From contig JARIHC010000008.1 in assembly GCA_029288485.1 (NCBI GenBank), forward strand, positions 1 to 63,793: a stretch of DNA of 63,793 bases, given 5' to 3'. The notes beneath the pieces are model-generated. The model did no database searches. It saw only the letters and a program-made list of their open reading frames with translations, and was not told the origin of the DNA. Source of the DNA: Candidatus Saccharimonadota bacterium. Its GTDB lineage: Bacteria > Patescibacteriota > Saccharimonadia > Saccharimonadales > UBA4665. The translations under genes and the position numbers were made by a program. Below, one piece after another: positions 57,161-63,793 of the stretch (position 1 is its first letter; the number at the start of each line of letters is the position of its first letter).

Positions 57161-58774
57161 TTACAATTCTAAGCGAATAGGCTTAAGAATGATTTTTCGT
57201 AAACGATCAAATATCGGCCGGACTTCTTCCAGACCAAATAGTGCTGATAAACTAATGTGCACCGTGAAGGTCACCGACGCAATCAATAGCAGTTTGGAGC
57301 CCAACTCAAAAATACCTTTGTCGTTAATGCCCAGCGGATACAGAGAAATCATTATAAAGGCAGCGACCACACTAAAGCCAGTAACCGAAGCGATGCGCCA
57401 TACACCTCCCCAGAAGTTAGCGTCAAAGAGCTTGGGGTCGCGGATTAACATGACTATTGAGAGAATAAAGACCTCTACGGCAGCCACGATTGATTGTGCC
57501 AGACCCAAACCAGCCACACCGTAGGCGCTGGGCTTAGCTAATGTGTATGCTAGAAATACATTAAGAGCGATAACAAACACCGAAACCAGCAGCGGCGTCC
57601 GGGTATCCTTTTGAGCATAGAACCAACGGGAAATTATGGCGTAAACTATCCGGAAAAATATTGCCAAAGTTAGAAAACCAAATACCGTAGCAATCTGCTG
57701 GTTACCATGCGTGTAAATCAAACGCGCCAGGTAGCCGCGCGCAAAATAGCAGACTGTGACCATGGGCGCGCTAATCCATATCATAGCTCTTAGAACCGTT
57801 AAGAAGTCTTTGCGGAAAAGGTCCGGCCGATGCTGGCTAAGACGGGCGTTAAGGCGCGGAAAGGCAGCTGTGGAAATTGCTGTACCAATTAAAAGTATCG
57901 GAGCTGTGCTTAGGATGTAAGCGTTGCTCCAATAAGTTATGCTGCCAGACTTTATACTGCTGGCAATGTGTGTTTCTACAATGTTTTCTACCTGGTCCAT
58001 GCCCTGGTCCAAAGACCGTGGCGGCAAGTTACGTAACACCATGTGAAACTCGGGGTTTTTCCATTGAATTTTGGGCCGCCAATTGAAACCAGTCCGCCAA
58101 AGACCAAACATAACCACTATCAATTGCAAGATCGCTCCAATAAACGCCCCGAGACCTAGGCCTATCAGCCCAATATTGTCTTTAAAAATATAAATGCTTA
58201 AAATAATTGAGAGATTGTAGAATAACGGCGCTATTGCGTAGAAAAAGAAACGTCCCATAGTCTGCTGAACGCTTGTTAGAATACCTGAAATGGTAAATAG
58301 TAATGGATTTAGCGCTAGAAAGCGCATAATTGTTGCCGCTGTATGCAGCTGCTCTGGCGAAAGGCCGGGCGCTACTATGTGGCGTATCAGCGGTTCGGCA
58401 AATATCAGTATAATTACAGCGACTACGGCCATAATAATTGCTAGGAAATTCATTAGCCAATCAGCCAGTTCCCAGGCGCTTTTACGACCTATTCGATGAA
58501 GCCTATCCGAAACCACCGGCATAAAAGCAACACCCAGCGCTCCGGCAGCTAGTGTAAAAAAGAAAAAATCTGGAATAGTAAAAGCAGCGAAGTAGGCGTC
58601 GGTGCTGTGCGGACCGGTGGTCGGAAAGTTGGCATTTACTAATTTGGTACGCAGAAACCCTAGCAGCTGGCCGACAAAAGATGTAGCCATCAGCAAAAAA
58701 GCTATATTGCCTATATTTATGCGGCTCTTCTTCTTTGCCTTGGCGGCAGATGTAGCAGGCGAGCTGGGATTCAT
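57161..58774 (-). CDS. murJ: Lipid II flippase MurJ
   Basis: MurJ moves lipid II across the membrane for peptidoglycan assembly. 537 residues with 14 helices. MATSFVGQLLGFLRTKLVNANF (about residues 33-54) is the MOP/MurJ start. DAYFAAFTIPDFFFFTLAAGALGVAFMPV follows, then RNLPPRSLDQGMDQVENIVET with the conserved charges of helix 7-8, and the central ISTAAFPRLNARLSQ motif. A Lys-rich cytoplasmic N-terminus precedes helix 1. I see no clear -10 or Shine-Dalgarno at the start. It completes the wall set with murA and murB. Confidence 0.93.
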   Translation of the reverse strand: MNPSSPATSAAKAKKKSRINIGNIAFLLMATSFVGQLLGFLRTKLVNANFPTTGPHSTDAYFAAFTIPDFFFFTLAAGALGVAFMPVVSDRLHRIGRKSAWELADWLMNFLAIIMAVVAVIILIFAEPLIRHIVAPGLSPEQLHTAATIMRFLALNPLLFTISGILTSVQQTMGRFFFYAIAPLFYNLSIILSIYIFKDNIGLIGLGLGAFIGAILQLIVVMFGLWRTGFNWRPKIQWKNPEFHMVLRNLPPRSLDQGMDQVENIVETHIASSIKSGSITYWSNAYILSTAPILLIGTAISTAAFPRLNARLSQHRPDLFRKDFLTVLRAMIWISAPMVTVCYFARGYLARLIYTHGNQQIATVFGFLTLAIFFRIVYAIISRWFYAQKDTRTPLLVSVFVIALNVFLAYTLAKPSAYGVAGLGLAQSIVAAVEVFILSIVMLIRDPKLFDANFWGGVWRIASVTGFSVVAAFIMISLYPLGINDKGIFELGSKLLLIASVTFTVHISLSALFGLEEVRPIFDRLRKIILKPIRLEL

Positions 58775-58868
58775 GTGAGACCAGTAACTTTACAGTTCAA
58801 GGTTTTCAATTCAACACTTAGTATAAAACAGCTTCTTATCCTATAACAGGGCAAACTTATAATAATGC

Positions 58869-59234
58869 TCATTCACCGGTTGATTGGGAATATCCGGCTT
58901 TGGCTCCCCACTCGAGAGTAATCTCTCGTACAGCCTGTAATCTACCGCTTGCTTCCGGAGGATAGTGTATAACCGGCTTGCCCTGAGAATGCAGAATAGT
59001 ATTAATTGCTTGGATGCGCCACCACGGACAACGCATATCTTCGCCATCTTTAAACTCTGCCAGGCCACCTAATATTAAAGGTATAGCCTGTTCGCCCATT
59101 TCCACAATTTTGGGAAAGCCTTCGTGCCGTTCAAAACCACCCGACCAAAACTCGGTCTCTTCGTCAACGGTAGCAGCAAGCTCCTCAAAGCGAGACTTAA
59201 CGTTATCGTCGGTGTTTAACGTTTCGCCAGGCAT
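58869..59234 (-). CDS. Hypothetical protein with HEAT-like core, 121 aa
   Basis: Small soluble protein with the pattern FPKIVEMGEQAIPLILGGL (about residues 39-57), W-x-x-x-A-I-x-x-I (WWRIQAINTIL) and a C-terminal W (ITLEWGAKAGY). It resembles a family of small uncharacterised proteins with an 'h-x-x-I-x-x-x-G-x-x-x-x-P-L-I-L' helix pair found sporadically in bacteria, sometimes beside toxin-antitoxin genes. No partner gene is seen here. TATGGT lies 6 nt before the ATG. The 94 bp between it and murJ holds nothing visible. Confidence 0.55.
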   Translation of the reverse strand: MPGETLNTDDNVKSRFEELAATVDEETEFWSGGFERHEGFPKIVEMGEQAIPLILGGLAEFKDGEDMRCPWWRIQAINTILHSQGKPVIHYPPEASGRLQAVREITLEWGAKAGYSQSTGE

Positions 59235-59256
59235 AAATACACCATAAATTTAGTTC

Positions 59257-61125
59257 TCAGTTCAGCGTGGCGGCAGCAGGCATTTTGGCACCCTTGAGGA
59301 CTTCGGCAACTTCTTCGGCATTGACGGTCTCTTTTTCTAGCAGCTTGTCCTTCAGTTTTTCCAGATAAGACATGTTGGCTTTGATGACCGTACGAGCCCG
59401 GACGCCAGCTTCGTTGATTAAGCTCTCTACTTCGTCGTCAATCAGCTTGGCCGTTTCGTCAGAGTAATCGCGTTCGTGGACCAGCTTGTCGATCATCATT
59501 CCATCGTCAGTGTGGAATACTTGGTTGCGTAGTTTTCTGCCCATGCCTTGATTAACAATCATGTCGCGGGCCATGTCAGCGGCGGCTGGCAAGTCGCTGC
59601 CAGCACCGGTAGTTATGCGGTCGTAACCTAAAACAATTTCCTCCGCTACTCGGCCGCCAAGAGCCCGGGCCAACGCATCTTTAAATTGGACAAGCGACGT
59701 AAACATGCGGTCTTCTGGCGGAATAGACCAAGTAACACCGCCTGCCTGGCCGCGCGGAATAATAGTGACTTTATGAACCGGGTCGGCATCGGGCAGCACA
59801 TGGCCAACCAAAGCGTGGCCAGCTTCGTGATACGCAGTCACTTCTTTGTCTTTTTCGGTCATTACTTTGCTTTTGCGCTCCGGACCGATAGCCACGCGCT
59901 CAAACGCTTCAGTTACATCATGCTCGGTAATTTCATTGTGCGAATTGCGAGCAGCGATAATTGCTGACTCGTTAGCAATGTTAGCTAGGTCAGCACCAGC
60001 CGAACCAGCAGCCTTAGCTGACAATGCATCTAGATCCACTTTTTTACTCATTGGCTTTTCTTTAAAGTGAACTTTTAGAATGGCTTCCCTGTCTTTGCGG
60101 TCTGGAAGACCAATATTAACCCGACGGTCAAAGCGTCCTGGCCTGAGCAATGCCGGATCTAGTACGTCGACCCGGTTGGTCGCGGCCAGCACAATAACGT
60201 TCTGGCCTTGTTCAAAACCGTCCATTTCAACTAGTATCTGGTTCAGCGTTTGTTCGCGTTCATCATGCCCGCCACCCATACCAGAACCACGACGACGGCC
60301 AACAGCGTCAATTTCATCTACGAATATAATGCACGGTGCGTTCTTTTTTGCTTTAGCAAATAAATCACGGACACGGCTGGCACCAACACCGACAAACATT
60401 TCTACGAACTCGGAACCGCTAATGCTAAAGAACGGAACATTGGCCTCTCCAGCGGCTGCTCGAGCCAGCATGGTCTTGCCAGTACCTGGAGGTCCCACCA
60501 ACAACACGCCTTTTGGAATCTTTGCTCCCATACCAGCAAACTTCTTTGGAAACTTTAGGAATTCTACAACCTCTTCCAGGTCTTGCTTGGCCTCAGCGCT
60601 GCCTGCAATATCTTTGAAAGTAATTTTGTCTTTTTCGTTACCGTATAGTCGAGCACGGCTTTTGCCAAAACTAAGCGCCTGATTACCTTGGCCTTGGGCG
60701 CTGCGCAACATGAAATATAAAATGCCGGCTATCAACAGTACAGGCACTATGGACTCTGCAAGACTAATCCATGTAGAACTGCCGTTGTTGGCTGGTTTGT
60801 ATGAAACGGAAACTTTGGACGTATTAAAACCCTGTTCTTTTAAGCTTGAGTTTGCATCTACGTAAGTTTTGAGTGTAGCCCGGTCTTGGCCTTTAGGAGT
60901 TATATCGAGTTCGTTATTATTGACGACAATCTTACTGTATTTGCCGGCGTTGGTGTCTGCGATTGCCTGGCTAGCAGAAATGGTTTTCAACGAGCTAGGT
61001 TGATTAACGGCTGCTAAAACAATTAACCCAAACAAAATTAATAAAGCTACAAAACCGGCATTCTTCATACCGCGGTTATTGCCTTTTGACGATTTACGAC
61101 CGGGCCTCAAGGGTTTTTTATCCAT
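59257..61125 (-). CDS. ftsH: ATP-dependent zinc metalloprotease FtsH
   Basis: Membrane-bound AAA+ protease that degrades membrane and regulatory proteins. 622 residues. Two membrane helices (about 24-38 and 125-140) enclose a small external domain. The AAA module has Walker A GPPGTGKT (residues 211-218), Walker [34 protein letters not shown] and pore loop [14 protein letters not shown]. The zinc site is HEAGH (433-437). TATAAT lies 7 nt before the ATG, so the mRNA is leaderless or nearly so. Being adjacent to tilS is a common bacterial arrangement. Confidence 0.98.
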   Translation of the reverse strand: MDKKPLRPGRKSSKGNNRGMKNAGFVALLILFGLIVLAAVNQPSSLKTISASQAIADTNAGKYSKIVVNNNELDITPKGQDRATLKTYVDANSSLKEQGFNTSKVSVSYKPANNGSSTWISLAESIVPVLLIAGILYFMLRSAQGQGNQALSFGKSRARLYGNEKDKITFKDIAGSAEAKQDLEEVVEFLKFPKKFAGMGAKIPKGVLLVGPPGTGKTMLARAAAGEANVPFFSISGSEFVEMFVGVGASRVRDLFAKAKKNAPCIIFVDEIDAVGRRRGSGMGGGHDEREQTLNQILVEMDGFEQGQNVIVLAATNRVDVLDPALLRPGRFDRRVNIGLPDRKDREAILKVHFKEKPMSKKVDLDALSAKAAGSAGADLANIANESAIIAARNSHNEITEHDVTEAFERVAIGPERKSKVMTEKDKEVTAYHEAGHALVGHVLPDADPVHKVTIIPRGQAGGVTWSIPPEDRMFTSLVQFKDALARALGGRVAEEIVLGYDRITTGAGSDLPAAADMARDMIVNQGMGRKLRNQVFHTDDGMMIDKLVHERDYSDETAKLIDDEVESLINEAGVRARTVIKANMSYLEKLKDKLLEKETVNAEEVAEVLKGAKMPAAATLN

Positions 61126-61132
61126 GGGTACG

Positions 61133-61138
61133 ATTATA
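61133..61138 (-). promoter_or_regulatory. -10 box TATAAT of ftsH
   Basis: TATAAT on the minus strand, 7 nt before the ATG at 61125. Confidence 0.6.
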
Positions 61139-61158
61139 CCTGGGTTAGGAAAATTTGC

Positions 61159-62046
61159 CTAGCGCTCTGGTGCTTGGAGTGCCAAATTAGTCTTCCCAAC
61201 TCGCATTGTAACACCTTTCAATACATCAAACTTTTGACCGGGACGAGCCATCTTTGCAGCCACTACCAGTCGATCAAGCGTGCGGCTATCAAAATCCCGG
61301 ATGTTTTGCTCTCGCAACCATGCAGCCATAACTTCGAGCGCGATTCCATGGGGCAACTCTTTAAACCAGCTCTTATTTAAGTTGCCATTTTCAGAATACT
61401 GGCGCAGTTCGTTATACAGCAAGTTATCTAGCTCCTTGTTATTTATTTTGGCGCTATCAATGATATTTAAAAGCTGATGTTTATCTTGCTCACTAAACCG
61501 CGGCAACAGCTGCCGCCGGATATAATTACGCAGATATACCTCTTCTTGATTAGTTGTGTCCTCGCGCCACTTAAGACTGTGATCTCTAGCGTATTTAATA
61601 ATGTCTTGCTTTGAAATCTGTAGCAGCGGACGTTTTATTGTACTGCTGCTAGCTAAAGCACTTAAGCCCTTGCGGCCGGTGCCGCGCAGTAAATTAATAA
61701 CAGCTGTTTCCAGTGCGTCGTCTTCATGGTGAGCGGTAACAATTGCGCGGGCCTGGTGCTTTTTAAGTATTTTGTTCAGAAAATTATAACGGGTTTCGCG
61801 AGCTTTAGCTTCGCTAGCGTCTGAACCTAACCTGCCTTCAGCATATTCAAATAGTAGACTGTAGTCTTTAGCTAGCGTTTGAACGAAACGACAGTCCTCA
61901 GGTGACTCAGCGCGGATGCCGTGGTCAAAATGCGCGACTACTAATTCCATGTCTGCTTTCTTACTTAACAAGTCAAGCAAGACGACCGAGTCTACACCGC
62001 CCGAAACAGCTACTACATACTTACCTGGCTCCAGATCAATATCCAT
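61159..62046 (-). CDS. tilS: tRNA(Ile)-lysidine synthase TilS
   Basis: TilS converts C34 of the CAU-anticodon tRNA-Ile to lysidine with ATP and lysine, so that AUA is read as Ile. 295 residues: PP-loop AVSGGVDSVVLL (about residues 13-24), VVAHFDHGIRAES, AIVTAHHEDDALETAVINLLRGTG and REDTTNQEEVYLRNYIRRQLLP (landmark EDTTNQEEVYLRNYIR). The C-terminal domain found in E. coli TilS is missing, as in several short TilS proteins. Start at ATG 62046, 8 nt after TATAAT; a GTG one codon earlier is possible. Confidence 0.93.
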   Translation of the reverse strand: MDIDLEPGKYVVAVSGGVDSVVLLDLLSKKADMELVVAHFDHGIRAESPEDCRFVQTLAKDYSLLFEYAEGRLGSDASEAKARETRYNFLNKILKKHQARAIVTAHHEDDALETAVINLLRGTGRKGLSALASSSTIKRPLLQISKQDIIKYARDHSLKWREDTTNQEEVYLRNYIRRQLLPRFSEQDKHQLLNIIDSAKINNKELDNLLYNELRQYSENGNLNKSWFKELPHGIALEVMAAWLREQNIRDFDSRTLDRLVVAAKMARPGQKFDVLKGVTMRVGKTNLALQAPER

Positions 62047-62050
62047 CACG

Positions 62051-62060
62051 TATAATTATA
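62051..62060. promoter_or_regulatory. Palindromic bidirectional -10 element TATAATTATA
   Basis: The decamer is its own reverse complement and reads as TATAAT in both directions. On the plus strand it lies 6 nt before the GTG at 62063. On the minus strand it lies 8 nt before the tilS ATG. Confidence 0.65.
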
Positions 62061-62062
62061 GT

Positions 62063-62605
62063 GTGAAACGGCTTTACTTTATACGGCATGGCGAGAGCAC
62101 GTTTAATGCTAACCATACCTGGAATGGTTCTTCTGACATGCCGCTGACAATTAAAGGCCGTTCGCAGGCTAAACAAGCAGGCCGGCAAGCCAGCGACAAA
62201 GGCTTGGCCTTTGATGTGATTATAAGTTCTCCTCTTGCGCGTGCTTTCGATACAGCTAAGATTGTGGCTTCGGAACTTGGTTATCCTAGCAATAAGATTA
62301 TTTTGAACGACCGGTTTGTAGAGCGTGATTTTGGTAAGCTCGAAGGTCGCCGAGACCTGGTTGCAGGCACTAAATATTTCATTGATGAATCAGCCATTGA
62401 CCCTTACGACGGCGTTGAGAAGTTAGTTGATCTCCAAAAACGTATGGATGATTTTTTGGCTTATTTGCATTCTATCCCCCATGACACCGTACTTGTCGTC
62501 GGTCATGGAGGCGCTGGCCGAGCCCTGAGACGTGCCATCGAAAGAGAACCGCTCAGCAAACGAGGTAAGGCTCTCGGTAACGCTGAGCTCGTGAGGTTTA
62601 TATGA
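62063..62605 (+). CDS. Histidine phosphatase (phosphoglycerate mutase-like) superfamily protein
   Basis: 180 residues beginning VKRLYFIRHGESTFNANHTWNG, with the catalytic R-H-G motif (His9 accepts the phosphate), SPLARAFDTAKIV, the acid region VERDFGKLEGR and the second His in VVGHGGAGRAL. It could be a phosphatase for small phosphates or a mutase; the length and sequence favour a broad phosphatase. The frame is open 49 codons upstream over tilS, but a GTG exactly 6 nt after TATAAT and right before the family core is the start. It overlaps the Nudix gene by 4 bp. Confidence 0.88.
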   Translation: MKRLYFIRHGESTFNANHTWNGSSDMPLTIKGRSQAKQAGRQASDKGLAFDVIISSPLARAFDTAKIVASELGYPSNKIILNDRFVERDFGKLEGRRDLVAGTKYFIDESAIDPYDGVEKLVDLQKRMDDFLAYLHSIPHDTVLVVGHGGAGRALRRAIEREPLSKRGKALGNAELVRFI

Positions 62606-63009
62606 GCCGGCCTCAGGTTGGTCTAGGCGTGTTCGTTTGGAAAAACGGCAAGTTTTTAATGGGTAAGCGAGTTAGTTCGCATGGATACGGCACCTGGAGT
62701 ATCCCCGGCGGGCATCTAGAGTTCGGCGAAGCTTGGGAAGAAGGCGCCAGGCGCGAAGTGCTCGAAGAAACCGGTCTAGCAATTACCAACATTCGCTTTC
62801 TGGCCGCCACCAATGATGTATTTGAGAGCGAGGGAAAGCACTCCGTAACTATATGGGTTTTTTCGGATTACGAAAGTGGTAAGCCTGAAATCCTTGAACC
62901 GGACAAATTCATAGATCACCAGTGGCGAACCTTCCAAACACTGCCTTCGCCGCTGCTTGAGCCTTGTTGGAAAAACTTGCGAAAAGCCAAACCAGAACTC
63001 TTTACTTAG
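62602..63009 (+). CDS. Nudix hydrolase (MutT-like), 135 aa
   Basis: The Nudix box GGHLEFGEAWEEGARREVLE-ETGL (about residues 33-56) is complete. The opening VGLGVFVWKNGKFLMGKR and the following WSIPGG are typical of cytosolic MutT-like pyrophosphatases acting on nucleotide derivatives. It is translated together with the histidine phosphatase (4-bp ATGA overlap), so a Nudix hydrolase plus phosphatase pair could convert an NTP-type compound to its nucleoside in two steps (inference). Confidence 0.92.
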   Translation: MSRPQVGLGVFVWKNGKFLMGKRVSSHGYGTWSIPGGHLEFGEAWEEGARREVLEETGLAITNIRFLAATNDVFESEGKHSVTIWVFSDYESGKPEILEPDKFIDHQWRTFQTLPSPLLEPCWKNLRKAKPELFT

Positions 63010-63011
63010 GC

Positions 63012-63040
63012 TGGTCAACAGATGTGAATCGTGGTATATT
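63012..63040 (+). promoter_or_regulatory. Candidate promoter of the CAU tRNA
   Basis: TGGTCA (63012-63017), a 17-nt spacer and TGG-TATATT (63035-63040). Confidence 0.45.
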
Positions 63041-63060
63041 TTAACCCTGTTAAGCCTTAA

Positions 63061-63137
63061 GGCGGCGTAGCTCAGTTGGTTAGAGCACAGGACTCATAAG
63101 CCTGCGGTCGCGAGTTCGAATCTCGCCCCTGGTACCA
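63061..63137 (+). tRNA. tRNA-Met or tRNA-Ile2 (CAT) with defective acceptor stem
   Basis: The 77-nt sequence keeps D arm, T arm (GCGAG/CTCGC), loop CTCATAA with anticodon CAT, A73 and encoded CCA. The acceptor halves GGCGGCG and CCCTGGT do not pair properly: G2-G71 and C6-C67 are mismatches, 1-72 and 4-69 are G-U, and A31-G39 is a further mismatch. It may be a pseudo-tRNA, a recombinant or a sequence error. If functional it may be an elongator Met or a TilS substrate; pairing at 1-72 is not that of an initiator with certainty. Confidence 0.75.
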
Positions 63138-63168
63138 AAAAACCGGTAAATTGCCGGTTATTTTTTAT
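63135..63168. terminator. Bidirectional intrinsic terminator
   Basis: Stem AACCGG/CCGGTT (63141-63146 with 63154-63159) and a 7-nt loop. It is flanked by AAAAAA on the left and ATTTTTT on the right, so it can serve the tRNA on the plus strand and the ABC gene on the minus strand. Confidence 0.8.
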
Positions 63169-63793
63169 CCCGGTCAGCCGATATCTGTCTTCGCCAAAGA
63201 GAAAAATAACGGCCTTTTTGTTTAAGCAATTGCTGGTGTGTTCCCTGTTCTACTATTTCGCCCTCGTGCATAACTATAATCCGGTCTAGTCCGGCCACCG
63301 TGCTAAGACGATGGGCCACTATGATAGCGGTTTGTTTGCCTAGGATTTCGGGCAGAGCTCGCTGAATAATCTGTTCACTTTCGCTGTCGAGCGCACTGGT
63401 GGCCTCGTCGAAAAGCATGATCGGCGCTCTCTTTAGCACAGCTCGCGCAATAGCAACCCTCTGTTTTTGGCCACCGCTCAATTTTATGCCTCTCTCGCCA
63501 ACGATCGTGTCGTAGCCATCTGGTAATTTTTGGATAAATTTATGGGCGTGCGCTGCTTTGGCGGCATTAACTACTTGGGCGATACTGGCATTTTCTTTGT
63601 AATAAGCGATGTTCTCACGAATACTCCGATGGAACAATAGCGGCTCTTGCGGCACATAGGCGATCTTTTGACGCAGTTCGCTCTGGCTAACATTCCTGAT
63701 GTCAACTCCGTCTATTTCAATCGAACCGCTATCTACATCATCAAACCGAAGCAGAAGATTAGCTAGGGTGCTTTTACCGGCGCCGCTTAAGCC
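63158..63793 (-). CDS. ABC exporter (MsbA/LmrA-type), C-terminal ATPase domain; 5' part outside window
   Basis: The frame stays open to the window edge: 211 residues from the stop at 63158. It starts inside Walker A (GLSGAGKST) and continues with the Q-loop PQEPLLFHRSIRENIAY, signature KLSGGQKQRVAIARA, Walker B APIMLFDEATSALD, the D-loop and switch His in VAHRLSTV, ending at a Lys/Arg-rich tail. This is the nucleotide-binding domain of a type IV (multidrug/lipid-like) exporter half-transporter. The membrane domain lies beyond the window. Confidence 0.93.
   Translation of the reverse strand, partial: GLSGAGKSTLANLLLRFDDVDSGSIEIDGVDIRNVSQSELRQKIAYVPQEPLLFHRSIRENIAYYKENASIAQVVNAAKAAHAHKFIQKLPDGYDTIVGERGIKLSGGQKQRVAIARAVLKRAPIMLFDEATSALDSESEQIIQRALPEILGKQTAIIVAHRLSTVAGLDRIIVMHEGEIVEQGTHQQLLKQKGRYFSLWRRQISADRDKK

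Noticed and set aside
60080-60682. 200-residue frame antisense to ftsH
   Set aside because: Shadow of the AAA domain; no own promoter or family match.
61916-62062. N-terminal extension of the histidine phosphatase
   Set aside because: It runs antisense through tilS and across the promoter; the family core begins right at the GTG at 62063.
1-63793. UGA recoding to glycine (Gracilibacteria/SR1 code)
   Set aside because: Many genes end properly at TGA in ATGA overlaps, for example pilM-pilN and 51745-dnaK.
1-63793. CRISPR array, insertion sequence, prophage or rRNA operon
   Set aside because: No regularly spaced repeats, transposase or phage genes, or rRNA-like sequence were seen on reading.

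Overview
The window looks like chromosome from a Patescibacteria/CPR bacterium, most likely Candidatus Saccharibacteria (TM7) or a close relative. The reasons are the dense, moderately AT-rich coding; a compact informational and cell-wall gene set without biosynthetic operons; a complete Gram-positive-like type IV pilus cluster next to ruv, recA/recX and comEC genes; a very short TsaB; and many small proteins with one to four membrane segments. UGA is used as a stop: the ATGA overlaps inside the pilM-pilN-pilO run require it. This excludes the UGA=Gly code of Gracilibacteria/SR1. No rRNA, insertion sequence, CRISPR array, prophage or plasmid module is visible, and no gap above about 300 bases lacks a gene.

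Layout. 1-16756: scattered single genes mixed with eight of the ten tRNA genes (semiSWEET, GNAT, DUF202, murB, glyA, an XRE-MurA fusion, small membrane proteins, an NDT-like/Nudix fusion, an ABC exporter pair, a P1B ATPase, a phytol-kinase-like protein and a DUF4234 protein). 16779-24266: mostly minus strand, with ymdB, rny, tsaB, tsaE, a lamin-tail surface protein, recX and recA. 24468-33441: plus-strand type IV pilus cluster (pilB, pilC, major pilin, three minor prepilins, pilM, pilN, pilO and a PilP-position protein). 33447-40300: minus-strand PH-like membrane protein, ruvB-SDR-ruvA, a Pro/Asp repeat peptide, ruvC, IMPase, yebC and comEC. 40366-42141: three-gene haem/copper-like membrane module. 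42170-48328: transporters, a P-loop kinase, a GDPD and small membrane proteins. 48401-53755: hrcA-grpE and dnaK-dnaJ heat-shock units, each under a perfect CIRCE operator. 53757-63793: gmk, lepA, radC, murJ, ftsH, tilS, a histidine phosphatase, a Nudix hydrolase, a CAU tRNA and the end of an ABC exporter.

How the genes work together. Cell-wall precursor synthesis and export (murB, murA, murJ), DNA uptake and recombination (type IV pilus, ComEC, RecA/RecX, RuvABC, RadC-like), tRNA modification (TsaB/TsaE, TilS), RNA turnover (RNase Y) and proteostasis (DnaK/DnaJ/GrpE/HrcA, FtsH) are all represented. Together they fit a small-genome host-dependent bacterium that keeps its envelope, pili and DNA uptake.

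The strongest unlisted signal is regulatory. Many first-in-unit genes have a sigma70-type -10 hexamer exactly 6 nt before the start codon, which places the transcription start on the first base of the start codon (leaderless mRNA). Genes inside operons use Shine-Dalgarno sites instead. The rule corrects several start codons. Four tRNA promoters also share a CACCTCTGT-like block directly after the -10 box. Protein-level oddities are an XRE-MurA fusion behind a perfect 16-bp palindrome, an NDT-like/Nudix fusion, a DUF4234 protein split by a cysteine domain, and a CAU tRNA with a mispaired acceptor stem.
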